In this document: in pieces, positions 5,551 to 11,968 of the stretch
Layout of the letters: the number at the start of each line of letters is the position of its first letter
How positions within the stretch are numbered: position 1 is the first letter of the stretch
NCBI GenBank assembly: GCA_964385505.1
Contig: CAYLPI010000116.1
Coordinates: 1 to 11,968 of the forward strand
DNA from: CAITSH01 sp964385505
Lineage (GTDB): Bacteria; Pseudomonadota; Gammaproteobacteria; Burkholderiales; SG8-39
Direction of reading: 5' to 3'
DNA: 11,968 bases
Program-made: the position numbers and the translations under genes
The notes under the pieces: generated by a model
Told to the model about the DNA's origin: nothing
What the model saw: the letters and a program-made list of their open reading frames with translations, nothing else
Database searches by the model: none

Positions 5551-8500
5551 CGACAAGAACGAACGGCGCCCAGAAAAGGGGGTGAGCATAGCTGAATGCA
5601 GGCTTGCCGTTGGCCGGATCGAGGAAGCCGGGACTGTCGAGCAGGCCTATCATCGCCTGGCGCAGGCTGTCGGCCTTGGCCGTCGGGGCGCCGGCGGCGT
5701 AGCGTTTGAACAAGTCGGTCATCATGCGGCGCGCGGCGATACTGTCCACCGGCCAGTTGGACACCAGCAGGGCGCGCGCACCGGCGTAAAAAAAGGCGCG
5801 GCCGAGTCCTGAAACGGCTTCGGCGCCGGCGCCCTCACCCGAGGCGGTGTTGCAGGCCGACAGCACCACCCAGTCGGCGTTGAGCTTGAGCGCGAGTATC
5901 TCGTCCATGGTCAGCAGGCCGTCGCCGTCGATGCCGGCGACATCGGGCGCGGTCAGCGCGAGCGCCGGTTGCGTCAGGCCGTTCAGCTCGCCGGGGACGA
6001 GGCCGTGCGTGGCAAAAGAGATGATGCGCCGGTTGGCGAGATTCATGCTCTTGACACTCTTTTCGTTGGCGTTTTTTTGTAGCATCAGGTCTTGCAAGGG
6101 ATCGGCGCCCAGCGTTTTCGCGATCTCGATCAACTCATCAGCGGTATCCGGCAGGCGTGGCAGCAGCGCCAGTTCGGCCGAACTCACGTCACTGGTCTTG
6201 GGGGCGCTGCGCAGCTTGATGCGCGTCGCGCCGCGCGTCGTCGCAGGTACGCCGGCACCGGCCGCGGCGAGCAGCACCGGCGGATTGGCCTGTTCGGCCG
6301 CTTGCTCGATGGAGAACAAGGGGTCGCCAATGCCGAGGAACATGCGCCGTTCACCGCTGGGCGCAGGCGTGCGCCGCAGCGTGGTGAGTGCGCTGATCGA
6401 GGGTAGCTGTGTCAGCGCCACCTGCCGCACCAGCCAGGGCACCTGCTTGTATTCTTCAAACGGCACCGCGGTTTTTGCGAGTGTCGCATTGGCGGTGGGT
6501 AGCAGGCCGAGCGGCAGTGCGCCAAGCGCCCCGTGCGGCACCACCAGCAGGTTGGTCGATCCCTTCCATGTGGCCTCGACCGGTTTGAACAAGTCGGCGT
6601 AGAGCCCGGCCGCGAGCTCGATATTGAAGGCCGGAATTTCATCAACCGATGTGGCCGCGGGGTCAAGCGCGCGGCGCAGTGTCTCAACGGTCTTGCCGAC
6701 AGCCGCCGAGGTCAGCGCGACGCCGGCGTAGGCGGCGGTGCCGGCCTTGGGGATCGCCCAGATGAAGGAGGAGTCCTCTCCCAGGTACACCGATACCAGG
6801 GTTTCTCCGGTGCGCAGCGCCGCCTGCGCCTGGGCCAGGGTCACCGGCTTCGGGTCGGTCAGTTCGGCGTAGTCCGGGAAACGCTTTTCGATATCGCGCT
6901 TGATGTCGTTGCGCTGTTTGCCAAAGGCGTCGATGTCGCGGCGAAGATCGGCGATGATCTTGGGCAGTTGCTGCTCGGGCGGCTGCGACAACAGGTTCTT
7001 CAGCAGCTCCGAGAGGGTGTTGACGCGCCGCTGCAGGTCCTGTTCGCGGCGCGCGATGTCGGCCAGCGCCGGGTCGGTGATGCTCGCGCGTGCGGCGCTG
7101 GCGGCAAGCGCGCGCTGCACCTGGCTGCCGCGCGCAACGTCGGCGAGGCGGAAGGACTCGGCGACGCTGTCAAGACCCGCCGTGACGAGGCCGGCCTTGC
7201 GCGCCGCCGACATCAGTTCCAGGTAGGACTCGACGATATAGGTCAGGCGCTTGACCTGGCGCAGGCCGCCTGTGTCCGAGGCAATGTCGCTGCGCGCCTG
7301 CTCGATCAATATGGGAACGGCTTTGCCGAAGTCGGCGAGAGCCTCGGCCTGTTTGCCCAGCTTGGCGAGGGCAATGGCATGGAAGGCACGGATTTGCGCG
7401 GTGCGGCTGTCGCGCTCGCCCAGTTGCTGGCTCGTGCGCTCGAGCATTTGCGCCAGCATCAGGCGCGCCTCCTCGGCACGGTTCTTTTTCAGCAGCGCGG
7501 TGGCCCAGTCGATGTCGTTGGTGGGCGAGCGCTTGGCGATTTCCGCGTCGTTTGCAACGCCGGCCTTCATCGCCTCGAAGCTGACGATGGCTTCATCCCA
7601 CTTGCCCTCGGCCACCAGTGCGGAACCGAGCGCCTTGCGGCCGAACACGCCGGAGCGTGACGCAGGCGAGGCGCCGGCCGCCTCGACGCTCTTTAACGCC
7701 TCCCGCGCCATCAACGTCGCCTCGTGAAAGCGCCCCTGTTCGAGAAGGATGAAGGAGAACCCTATCAGGTGGACCGCGGTATCGACCGAATCGCGGCCAA
7801 CCCGCTCGAGCGCGCTCTTGAGCGCGGCGCGGATATTGAGCTCCGCCTCGCCCAGCCGGCCAAGCTGCATCAGCACGGCGGCCAGCCGGCGCTGCATGGT
7901 CTCGAAAAAGAACTTTGCGTTCTCGGCGCTGGCGGAGGACATGTTGTTGCGCAGGCGCAATTCCTGGATCGGCTTGTCTTCTTCGAGAAAACGCAGGGTT
8001 TTGCGAAACGCATCCTCGGCCTCGACGAACTTGCCCTCCGAGGCGAACACCTCGGCGCGTGCACGCTCGACCGTGGCCGACCAGATGGCGCGGTAAATGC
8101 GCACATTGGGATTGGGCGAGTTCGTAACCGCGCGGAAGGTCGTCTCGGCCTTGCGCATCGCCGTGCGGGCCGCCTCGAAGTCGCCTGAAGACGCGTACAG
8201 GGCGGCGGCAAAGCTGTTGGTCGAGATTTCGAGTCCGCGCAGGTTCTGCGGAATCTGCGCCAACACCTCCTGCGTGATCGTGACAGCGTTGGCGATATTG
8301 CCGCCGAGGTTCTCGGCGATGGCGAGTTCGCGCAGCGCAAACAGCGACTCCTGTTCGCCGCGCACCATGTACTCGCGCGCTTTGCGCAGGTCGGTGATCT
8401 GCTGGGTGTTATTGCCGATTTTGGCTGCGGCGCGCGCGCGCTCGACATGAAATTTGAACAATACCTCGCGTTCGGTGCTCGCCGGGGGCTGGGCGGCGGC

Positions 8501-8701
8501 GACTTCGCGCGCCCTGGCGGCGACGGCCGGGTCCGGCTTGTAGTGCTCCAGCACCTTGACCACGTCGGCGATACTGCGCGGCGCGGCACCGTTTGCTGCC
8601 GCTGCGGCATCTGCCGACAGGGCGGGGCGCAGGGCGGCGGCGAGCAGCACGGCGAGCGCCAGTATGGTGATATTCATAAAAATGCGATGCGGTGCGTTCA
8701 T
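5543..8701 (-). CDS. exported TPR-CHAT domain protein (caspase-like clan CD peptidase)
   Basis: 1052-residue protein. Start ATG at 8701 is chosen because AGGGGGG lies six bases upstream; an in-frame ATG eight codons later also precedes the hydrophobic segment. A signal peptide (ILALAVLLAAAL, about 13-24; likely cleavage around residues 30-32 after ALSADA) suggests export. Residues about 70-530 are helical TPR-like repeats; about 545-610 is a charged probable coiled coil (REQDLQRRV, LRRDIDAF); the CHAT domain fills about 620-1052. CHAT landmarks: the PHGALGALPLGLL block, ATHG with catalytic His899 (codon 6005-6007), and LSACNT with catalytic Cys950 (codon 5852-5854), then GLGRAFFYAGARALLVSNWPVD and a final HPLFWAPFVLVGD. 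Both dyad residues are intact. CHAT proteases are caspase/separase relatives, and TPR segments normally bind substrate or regulators. It heads a probable three-gene operon. Its substrate is unknown. Confidence 0.92.
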   Translation of the reverse strand: MNAPHRIFMNITILALAVLLAAALRPALSADAAAAANGAAPRSIADVVKVLEHYKPDPAVAARAREVAAAQPPASTEREVLFKFHVERARAAAKIGNNTQQITDLRKAREYMVRGEQESLFALRELAIAENLGGNIANAVTITQEVLAQIPQNLRGLEISTNSFAAALYASSGDFEAARTAMRKAETTFRAVTNSPNPNVRIYRAIWSATVERARAEVFASEGKFVEAEDAFRKTLRFLEEDKPIQELRLRNNMSSASAENAKFFFETMQRRLAAVLMQLGRLGEAELNIRAALKSALERVGRDSVDTAVHLIGFSFILLEQGRFHEATLMAREALKSVEAAGASPASRSGVFGRKALGSALVAEGKWDEAIVSFEAMKAGVANDAEIAKRSPTNDIDWATALLKKNRAEEARLMLAQMLERTSQQLGERDSRTAQIRAFHAIALAKLGKQAEALADFGKAVPILIEQARSDIASDTGGLRQVKRLTYIVESYLELMSAARKAGLVTAGLDSVAESFRLADVARGSQVQRALAASAARASITDPALADIARREQDLQRRVNTLSELLKNLLSQPPEQQLPKIIADLRRDIDAFGKQRNDIKRDIEKRFPDYAELTDPKPVTLAQAQAALRTGETLVSVYLGEDSSFIWAIPKAGTAAYAGVALTSAAVGKTVETLRRALDPAATSVDEIPAFNIELAAGLYADLFKPVEATWKGSTNLLVVPHGALGALPLGLLPTANATLAKTAVPFEEYKQVPWLVRQVALTQLPSISALTTLRRTPAPSGERRMFLGIGDPLFSIEQAAEQANPPVLLAAAGAGVPATTRGATRIKLRSAPKTSDVSSAELALLPRLPDTADELIEIAKTLGADPLQDLMLQKNANEKSVKSMNLANRRIISFATHGLVPGELNGLTQPALALTAPDVAGIDGDGLLTMDEILALKLNADWVVLSACNTASGEGAGAEAVSGLGRAFFYAGARALLVSNWPVDSIAARRMMTDLFKRYAAGAPTAKADSLRQAMIGLLDSPGFLDPANGKPAFSYAHPLFWAPFVLVGD

Positions 8702-8707
8702 CAGAGT

Positions 8708-8715
8708 CCCCCCCT
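8708..8715 (-). promoter_or_regulatory. ribosome-binding site that fixes the CHAT gene start
   Basis: On the minus strand AGGGGGGG precedes the ATG at 8701 by six bases. It is the strongest Shine-Dalgarno-like site in the window and favours 8701 over the upstream open frame and over the in-frame ATG at 8677. Confidence 0.7.
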
Positions 8716-8732
8716 GGAATCCGTCCTGCCGT

Positions 8733-8762
8733 ATTGTCGGCATCTGCGGCCGAATGCCTGAA
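8733..8762 (-). promoter_or_regulatory. putative promoter of the CHAT operon
   Basis: On the minus strand GACAAT (8733-8738) fits a -10 at four of six positions, and TTCAGG (8757-8762) is a weak -35 at an 18-base spacing. It lies in the 228-base divergent spacer (8702-8929) between the CHAT operon and the SRPBCC gene. Apart from a TTGACA at 8814-8819 on the plus strand with no convincing -10 partner, I see nothing else in this spacer. Confidence 0.28.
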
Positions 8763-8929
8763 GTATGGCCCCCAACGCTGACTGGCGGCTTAACGCTGGA
8801 GGCCGGCGTGACGTTGACAAGATCAAGCCCGTCAGCCGCGGTTTCCAGGTTTGACCGGCGGTCTGCCCTCCCGGCCCGCCTGCACCATGCCGTACTTGCC
8901 GCAGATGCCCCCGGGGCGCATGATGCGGC

Positions 8930-9496
8930 ATGAACGCAACGCAACAATTCGGGACATTGCTGGCGTTCTCGTTAGGATTGCTGGCGGCGGGCACGGTCCC
9001 GGCTTTTGGGCAGGACGTCACGGTCGAGGCCACACGCGAAGGTGACTATATCGTCATCGAGGCCAGCGCCGAGTTGCAGGCCGACGTGCGCGTGGTCTGG
9101 CAGACGCTCAGCGACTACGACCGCCTGGCTGAATTCATTCCGAACCTCAAATCTTCGCGCGTCCTCGCCCGCACGGCCGAAGGCGTTGTCGTCGAACAGC
9201 AGGGCGAGTACTCGTTCCTGTTCTTCAGCCAGCCGGTCGAGGTGCGCCTGCTGGTGGTGGAGAGCCCGCCGCACCGCATTGTGTCGCGCGCCATCAACGG
9301 CTCTTTTCGCGAGATGACCGGCAGCTATGAACTGTCGCCCGTTGCCGGCGGTGTGAGGCTGCGCTACAGCGGGCGCATGCGGCCCGATTTTGATCTGCCG
9401 CCGGTGTTTGGTGTGGTCGCTGCGCGAGTCGCCGCCCACCGGCAGTTTCGCGGCATGGTGGACGAGATCATGCGCCGGGCGGCAACAGCCCGCTGA
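8930..9496 (+). CDS. exported SRPBCC / START-like (polyketide cyclase-dehydrase type) protein
   Basis: 188-residue protein with a signal peptide (hydrophobic LLAFSLGLLAAGTV, AFG before Gln28), so it should work outside the cytoplasm. The mature part is a helix-grip SRPBCC domain. The hallmark is VWQTLSDYDRLAEFIPNLKSSRVL (about residues 56-79), typical of Polyketide_cyc/COQ10-like members, followed by the beta-sheet (VVVEQQGEY, VEVRLLVVES, HRIVSRAING, GSYELSPVAGGVRLRYSGRM) and the C-terminal helix (HRQFRGMVDEIMRR). This fold has a deep hydrophobic pocket and usually binds lipids or other apolar ligands; no catalytic residues are recognisable. It is divergent from the CHAT operon across a 228-base spacer. 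The start lacks a good ribosome-binding site, but the position of the signal peptide supports it. Ligand and role are unknown. Confidence 0.85.
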   Translation: MNATQQFGTLLAFSLGLLAAGTVPAFGQDVTVEATREGDYIVIEASAELQADVRVVWQTLSDYDRLAEFIPNLKSSRVLARTAEGVVVEQQGEYSFLFFSQPVEVRLLVVESPPHRIVSRAINGSFREMTGSYELSPVAGGVRLRYSGRMRPDFDLPPVFGVVAARVAAHRQFRGMVDEIMRRAATAR

Positions 9497-9526
9497 TTGA
9501 AGGGCTGATTGAAGGGCTGATGGACG
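9491..9526 (+). repeat. three tandem copies of a 12-base unit carrying the SRPBCC stop codon
   Basis: Units CGCTGATTGAAG, GGCTGATTGAAG and GGCTGATGGACG lie head to tail. The unit is a multiple of three and contains TGA, so the stop codon at 9494-9496 recurs in frame at 9506 and 9518. It looks like a small slippage expansion just at the end of the gene. Confidence 0.7.
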
Positions 9527-9691
9527 GGCTGCCCCCGCCACGAGGGCGCAGGCGCGGCGGACTTGAAAGAAACCGGCGATACTGGCCGCGAGAGCCGCAT
9601 CCGCCGGCGTCAACAGAAAGTACAGGTTTCCGATGTGCCCCCGGCCTGAACGCGCCCGTTACCACAGTGCAGAATGTCCAGCGGGCGCGCC

Positions 9692-10432
9692 ATGAAGCTC
9701 GGCGTCGCCACCTATAACATCCACAAGGGCCTGTCCCACTTCAACCAGCGCATGGTGCTGCATGAGGCGCGTGAGCGCCTGCGCGCCCTTGACGTCGATA
9801 TCGTGTTCCTGCAGGAGGTGCAGGGCGCCAACCAGCGGCACGAACACCGCTTTCACAACTGGCCGGCGGAGCCGTCGTATGAATTCCTCGCCGACCAGAT
9901 GTGGTCCGAGTTCTCGTATGGACGCAACGCCGTGTATGACCACGGTCATCACGGCAATGCCATTCTTTCGCGCTATCCCATCGTCGCCTCGGAAAACCAG
10001 GACGTCTCCGACCATCGCTATGAACGGCGCGGCCTGCTGCATTGCAAAATCGACTGGAGCGGGAAAATCCTGCACTGCATGTGTGTGCATCTGGCGCTGC
10101 ACGAGCGCGGCAGGCGGCGCCAGGTCTCGGCGCTGATCGAGCGCATACGTTCCAGCGTTCCGGACGGTGCGCCGCTCATTATTGCCGGCGATTTCAACGA
10201 CTGGCGCGACAATTGCGGACGGCGTCTGGCCGAGGCGCTGGGCATGCGCGAGGCGTTTCGCGTCCACCACGGCCGTTCGCCGCGCACCTTTCCAAGCCGT
10301 TTCCCGATGCTGACGCTCGATCGCATCTATGTGCGTGGATTCGAGGTGCTGGGTGCCGAGGTGCACCACGGTCATCCGTGGACGCGTCTGTCCGACCATG
10401 CCGCGCTCTCGGCCAGGCTGGAGATGGCGTGA
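9692..10432 (+). CDS. endonuclease/exonuclease/phosphatase (EEP) family hydrolase, YbhP-like
   Basis: Metal-dependent phosphodiesterase of the EEP fold (DNase I/exonuclease III/Mg-dependent sphingomyelinase relatives). The start at 9692 gives MKLGVATYNIHKG and 246 residues; an ATG at 9674 would add MSSGRA, but a -10-like CAGAAT overlaps it. Motifs in order: TYNIHKG with Asn9, FLQEVQG with the metal-ligand Glu42, HGNAILSRYPI, GDFNDW, LTLDRIYVRG, and SDHAAL with the catalytic Asp-His pair near the C-terminus. All active-site blocks are present. No signal peptide or membrane segment. The stop overlaps the clsB start, and the same partnership exists in E. coli as ybhP-ybhO, so a role linked to phospholipids is plausible. 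The substrate of YbhP-type enzymes is not established to my knowledge, so I give no symbol. Confidence 0.9.
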   Translation: MKLGVATYNIHKGLSHFNQRMVLHEARERLRALDVDIVFLQEVQGANQRHEHRFHNWPAEPSYEFLADQMWSEFSYGRNAVYDHGHHGNAILSRYPIVASENQDVSDHRYERRGLLHCKIDWSGKILHCMCVHLALHERGRRRQVSALIERIRSSVPDGAPLIIAGDFNDWRDNCGRRLAEALGMREAFRVHHGRSPRTFPSRFPMLTLDRIYVRGFEVLGAEVHHGHPWTRLSDHAALSARLEMA

Positions 10433-11586
10433 CGGTCGAATTTGTCGGCGGCAACCGGCTGGCGTTGCTCGAGTCCGGCGTCACGTATTTTCCCGCGCTT
10501 GAGGCGGCTATCGCCGCGGCGGAGCATGAAATCTTCATCGAGGCCTATATCTACGCCGACGACCCGACCGGCAGGCGCATCAGCGCCGCCCTTGAGGCTG
10601 CCGCGCGCCGCGGCGTCGCGGTCCATCTGCTGGTGGATGGCTTCGGTTCGCGCCACCTGCCGCCGCTGCGGCGCCAGAGCCTGCGCGAGGCCGGCGTGCG
10701 GGTGCAGATTTTTCGTCCCGCCATCTCGCCGCTTACGCTGCGCCGCCGGCGTCTGCGGCGCATGCACCGCAAGCAGGTCTCGCTGGACGGGCGCATCGCG
10801 TTTGTCGGCGGCATCAACATCACCGACGACATCGACGCGGACAGCCCGGCGCAGCCGCGCTTTGACTATGCGGTGCGCATTGAGGGGCCTCTTGTCGGCG
10901 ACGTGCGGGGTGATATGGCCCGCCTTTGGGTGCGTGTTGCGCGCACGCACGTTGGCGCAAGGTCGCGGGCGATACCGCCACCGCCGCCGGCCTGCCTGCC
11001 AGCCGGTGACACCTCGGCCGCGCTGGTGGTGCGCGACAACGTTCGCCATCGTACCGACATCGAAGAGGCCTATCGGGCCGCCATCGACGCGGCGCGCGAG
11101 GAAATACTGCTCGCCAACGCCTATTTTCTGCCGGGACGGCGCTTTCGCCGCGCACTGACCGATGCCGCCAGACGCGGCGTGCGCGTGGTGCTGTTGTTGC
11201 AGGGCCGTGCCGACCATCCTTTGCAACGCTTTGCCTCGCTCGCCCTGTACGGCACGCTGCTGGACGCCGGGGTTGAAATCTACGAATACCACAAGAGCAT
11301 GCTGCACGCCAAGGTCGCGGTCATCGACTTTTGCTGGGTGACGGTGGGCTCCTCCAATATCGATCCGTTCAGCCTGTTGCTCGCGCGCGAGGCCAACGTC
11401 GTTATCGAAGACCGGCGCTTTGCCGCCGACCTGCGCCTGTCGCTGCAACGGGCGCTGGAGGAGGGTGCGATGGTGGTGCCGCCGGCGCGCTGGCGGCAGC
11501 AGCCCTGGTTGCATCGTGTCCGCATCTGGGCCGCCTACGCCCTCGTGCGCATGATGATGCGCATCGCCGGCTACGGGGCGCACTGA
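10429..11586 (+). CDS. clsB: cardiolipin synthase B (phospholipase D superfamily)
   Basis: Transfers a phosphatidyl group between phosphatidylglycerol molecules to make cardiolipin at the inner membrane. The start is GTG at 10429, which overlaps the hydrolase stop as GTGA and implies coupled translation; the product begins MTVEFVGGNRLALLESG and has 385 residues, close to E. coli ClsB (413). Two PLD half-domains are seen, each with an intact HKD motif: HRKQVSLD (His113) followed by GGIN, and HAKVAVID (His293) followed by GSSNID. Additional ClsB blocks are IFIEAYIY, NAYFLPG, RRGVRVVLLLQG and REANVVIED. There is no N-terminal transmembrane pair, which separates it from ClsA; a C-terminal amphipathic or weakly hydrophobic stretch (WAAYALVRMMMRIAGYG) may sit at the membrane. 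The frame is open upstream of 10429, but that part is a shadow of the hydrolase gene. Confidence 0.93.
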   Translation: MTVEFVGGNRLALLESGVTYFPALEAAIAAAEHEIFIEAYIYADDPTGRRISAALEAAARRGVAVHLLVDGFGSRHLPPLRRQSLREAGVRVQIFRPAISPLTLRRRRLRRMHRKQVSLDGRIAFVGGINITDDIDADSPAQPRFDYAVRIEGPLVGDVRGDMARLWVRVARTHVGARSRAIPPPPPACLPAGDTSAALVVRDNVRHRTDIEEAYRAAIDAAREEILLANAYFLPGRRFRRALTDAARRGVRVVLLLQGRADHPLQRFASLALYGTLLDAGVEIYEYHKSMLHAKVAVIDFCWVTVGSSNIDPFSLLLAREANVVIEDRRFAADLRLSLQRALEEGAMVVPPARWRQQPWLHRVRIWAAYALVRMMMRIAGYGAH

Positions 11587-11654
11587 CGCTGCGCGTGTCG
11601 CGCCAACGGCATACGCGGGGTAACATGCGGGCATCGGCGGTTGTGGAAGGGGGC

Positions 11655-11658
11655 AAGG
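11655..11658 (+). promoter_or_regulatory. ribosome-binding site of the MFS gene
   Basis: AAGG six bases before the ATG at 11665, with a second GGAAGGGGG just upstream (11645-11653), supports this start. Confidence 0.5.
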
Positions 11659-11664
11659 CTCAAC

Positions 11665-11968
11665 ATGCAACACGCACATCGATCTGTCGGTATCTGGCTG
11701 GCCCTGGTGCAGTTTTTTTTCACGCTGACCTGGACCGTCTATGTCATTTTTCTGCCGCAGCTTGCCGAGGCGGCCGGCATCCCGCGCTCGAAGGTGATTT
11801 TCATCCTGATGCTCGACCAGGCCATTTTTGCCGTCGCCGACTTCGCCATGGGCTTTGCCGCCGACCGCATGGCGCGCGTGTTCGGCCGGCTTGGCCGCGT
11901 GGTGGTGCTGCTGACACTCGTATCCTGCCTCGCGTTTTTGCTGCTGCCCTTTTCCGCCGGCGCCGGCG
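11665..11968 (+). CDS. major facilitator superfamily transporter, N-terminal 101 residues (3' end outside window)
   Basis: Start of an inner-membrane secondary transporter, cut off by the right edge of the window, with no stop codon in the frame. The visible part begins MQHAHRSVGIWLALVQFFF and contains a first membrane helix (about residues 9-31), a short loop (AEAAGIPRSKV), a second helix (about 46-65), the MFS motif A region in the loop between helices 2 and 3 (GFAADRMARVFGRLGR, with the conserved Gly, Asp and Arg), and a third helix (about 81-96). It lies 78 bases after clsB on the same strand, so it may be part of that transcription unit or have its own promoter. The substrate cannot be inferred from this fragment. 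Confidence 0.8.
   Translation, partial: MQHAHRSVGIWLALVQFFFTLTWTVYVIFLPQLAEAAGIPRSKVIFILMLDQAIFAVADFAMGFAADRMARVFGRLGRVVVLLTLVSCLAFLLLPFSAGAG

Noticed and set aside
6533..7660. Plus-strand open frame of 375 codons opposite the CHAT gene
   Set aside because: Shadow frame of a GC-rich gene: its product is Gly/Arg/Gln-rich without domains, while the opposite strand encodes a coherent TPR-CHAT protein.
5543..8701. CHAT protein as a type III-E CRISPR (Craspase) partner
   Set aside because: No CRISPR array, gRAMP or other Cas gene in the window, and the protein has a signal peptide, which does not fit a cytosolic Craspase.
8702..8947. Upstream extension of the CHAT reading frame by 82 codons
   Set aside because: The extension has no domain, would bury the signal peptide inside the protein, and lies upstream of a strong ribosome-binding site before the ATG at 8701; it also overlaps the divergent gene's start.
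9573..9607. CCGGCG...CGCCGG inverted repeat after the SRPBCC gene as a terminator
   Set aside because: Only a six-base stem with a long loop and no T-tract; not convincing as an intrinsic terminator.
10042..10428. Upstream extension of the ClsB reading frame inside the EEP hydrolase gene
   Set aside because: Out-of-frame copy of the hydrolase coding sequence; the GTG at 10429 gives the expected ClsB N-terminus.
10372..11679. Minus-strand open frame of 435 codons opposite clsB
   Set aside because: Low-complexity His/Arg/Ala product, antisense to ClsB with two intact HKD motifs.

Overview
The window reads as a high-GC chromosomal segment of a betaproteobacterium (Burkholderiales/Rhodocyclales/Nitrosomonadales-like). 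Grounds: the aspartyl-tRNA synthetase C-terminus has the AFPKTQRGQDLL and KQLRELHIRLR signatures I associate with that class, NudB has the beta-type start MQQYKIP and a Nudix box one residue longer than canonical, and the EEP-hydrolase/ClsB pair is present. Assignment is from recall of these families, not from a search. No rRNA, tRNA, CRISPR array, transposase or integrase was seen, and no gene-free stretch exceeds 300 bases.

Layout. (1) 2-2524, plus strand: the 3' two thirds of aspS, a secreted guanyl-specific ribonuclease (barnase/RNase Sa type) and its barstar-type inhibitor 2 bases downstream, then nudB (dihydroneopterin triphosphate pyrophosphatase, folate pathway). (2) 2560-4156, plus: a phospholipase D-superfamily lipoprotein related to cardiolipin synthase C, split by a frameshift near 2941-2956. 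(3) 4174-8701, minus: a probable three-gene operon, transcribed right to left. It encodes a large exported TPR-CHAT protein with an intact His/Cys dyad, a small exported protein of probable Ig-like fold, and a zinc-ribbon membrane protein with a coiled coil. (4) 8930-9496, plus: a secreted SRPBCC/START-type protein divergent from the CHAT operon. (5) 9692-11586, plus: an endonuclease/exonuclease/phosphatase-family hydrolase overlapping clsB by the tetranucleotide GTGA, the same pairing as E. coli ybhP-ybhO. (6) 11665-11968: the N-terminal part of a major facilitator transporter, cut by the window edge.

How they fit together. aspS, nudB, EEP hydrolase and clsB look like a housekeeping backbone (from recall, these genes lie close together in many betaproteobacteria). 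The ribonuclease pair, the PLD lipoprotein, the CHAT operon and the SRPBCC gene look like accessory additions between them. Two independent PLD-superfamily, cardiolipin-synthase-like genes occur in one window, so the segment has a phospholipid/envelope flavour. The least understood part is the CHAT operon: a caspase-like protease apparently directed to the periplasm and co-transcribed with an exported beta-sandwich protein and a membrane zinc-ribbon protein. It is the best candidate here for an undescribed system, but its function cannot be read from sequence alone.
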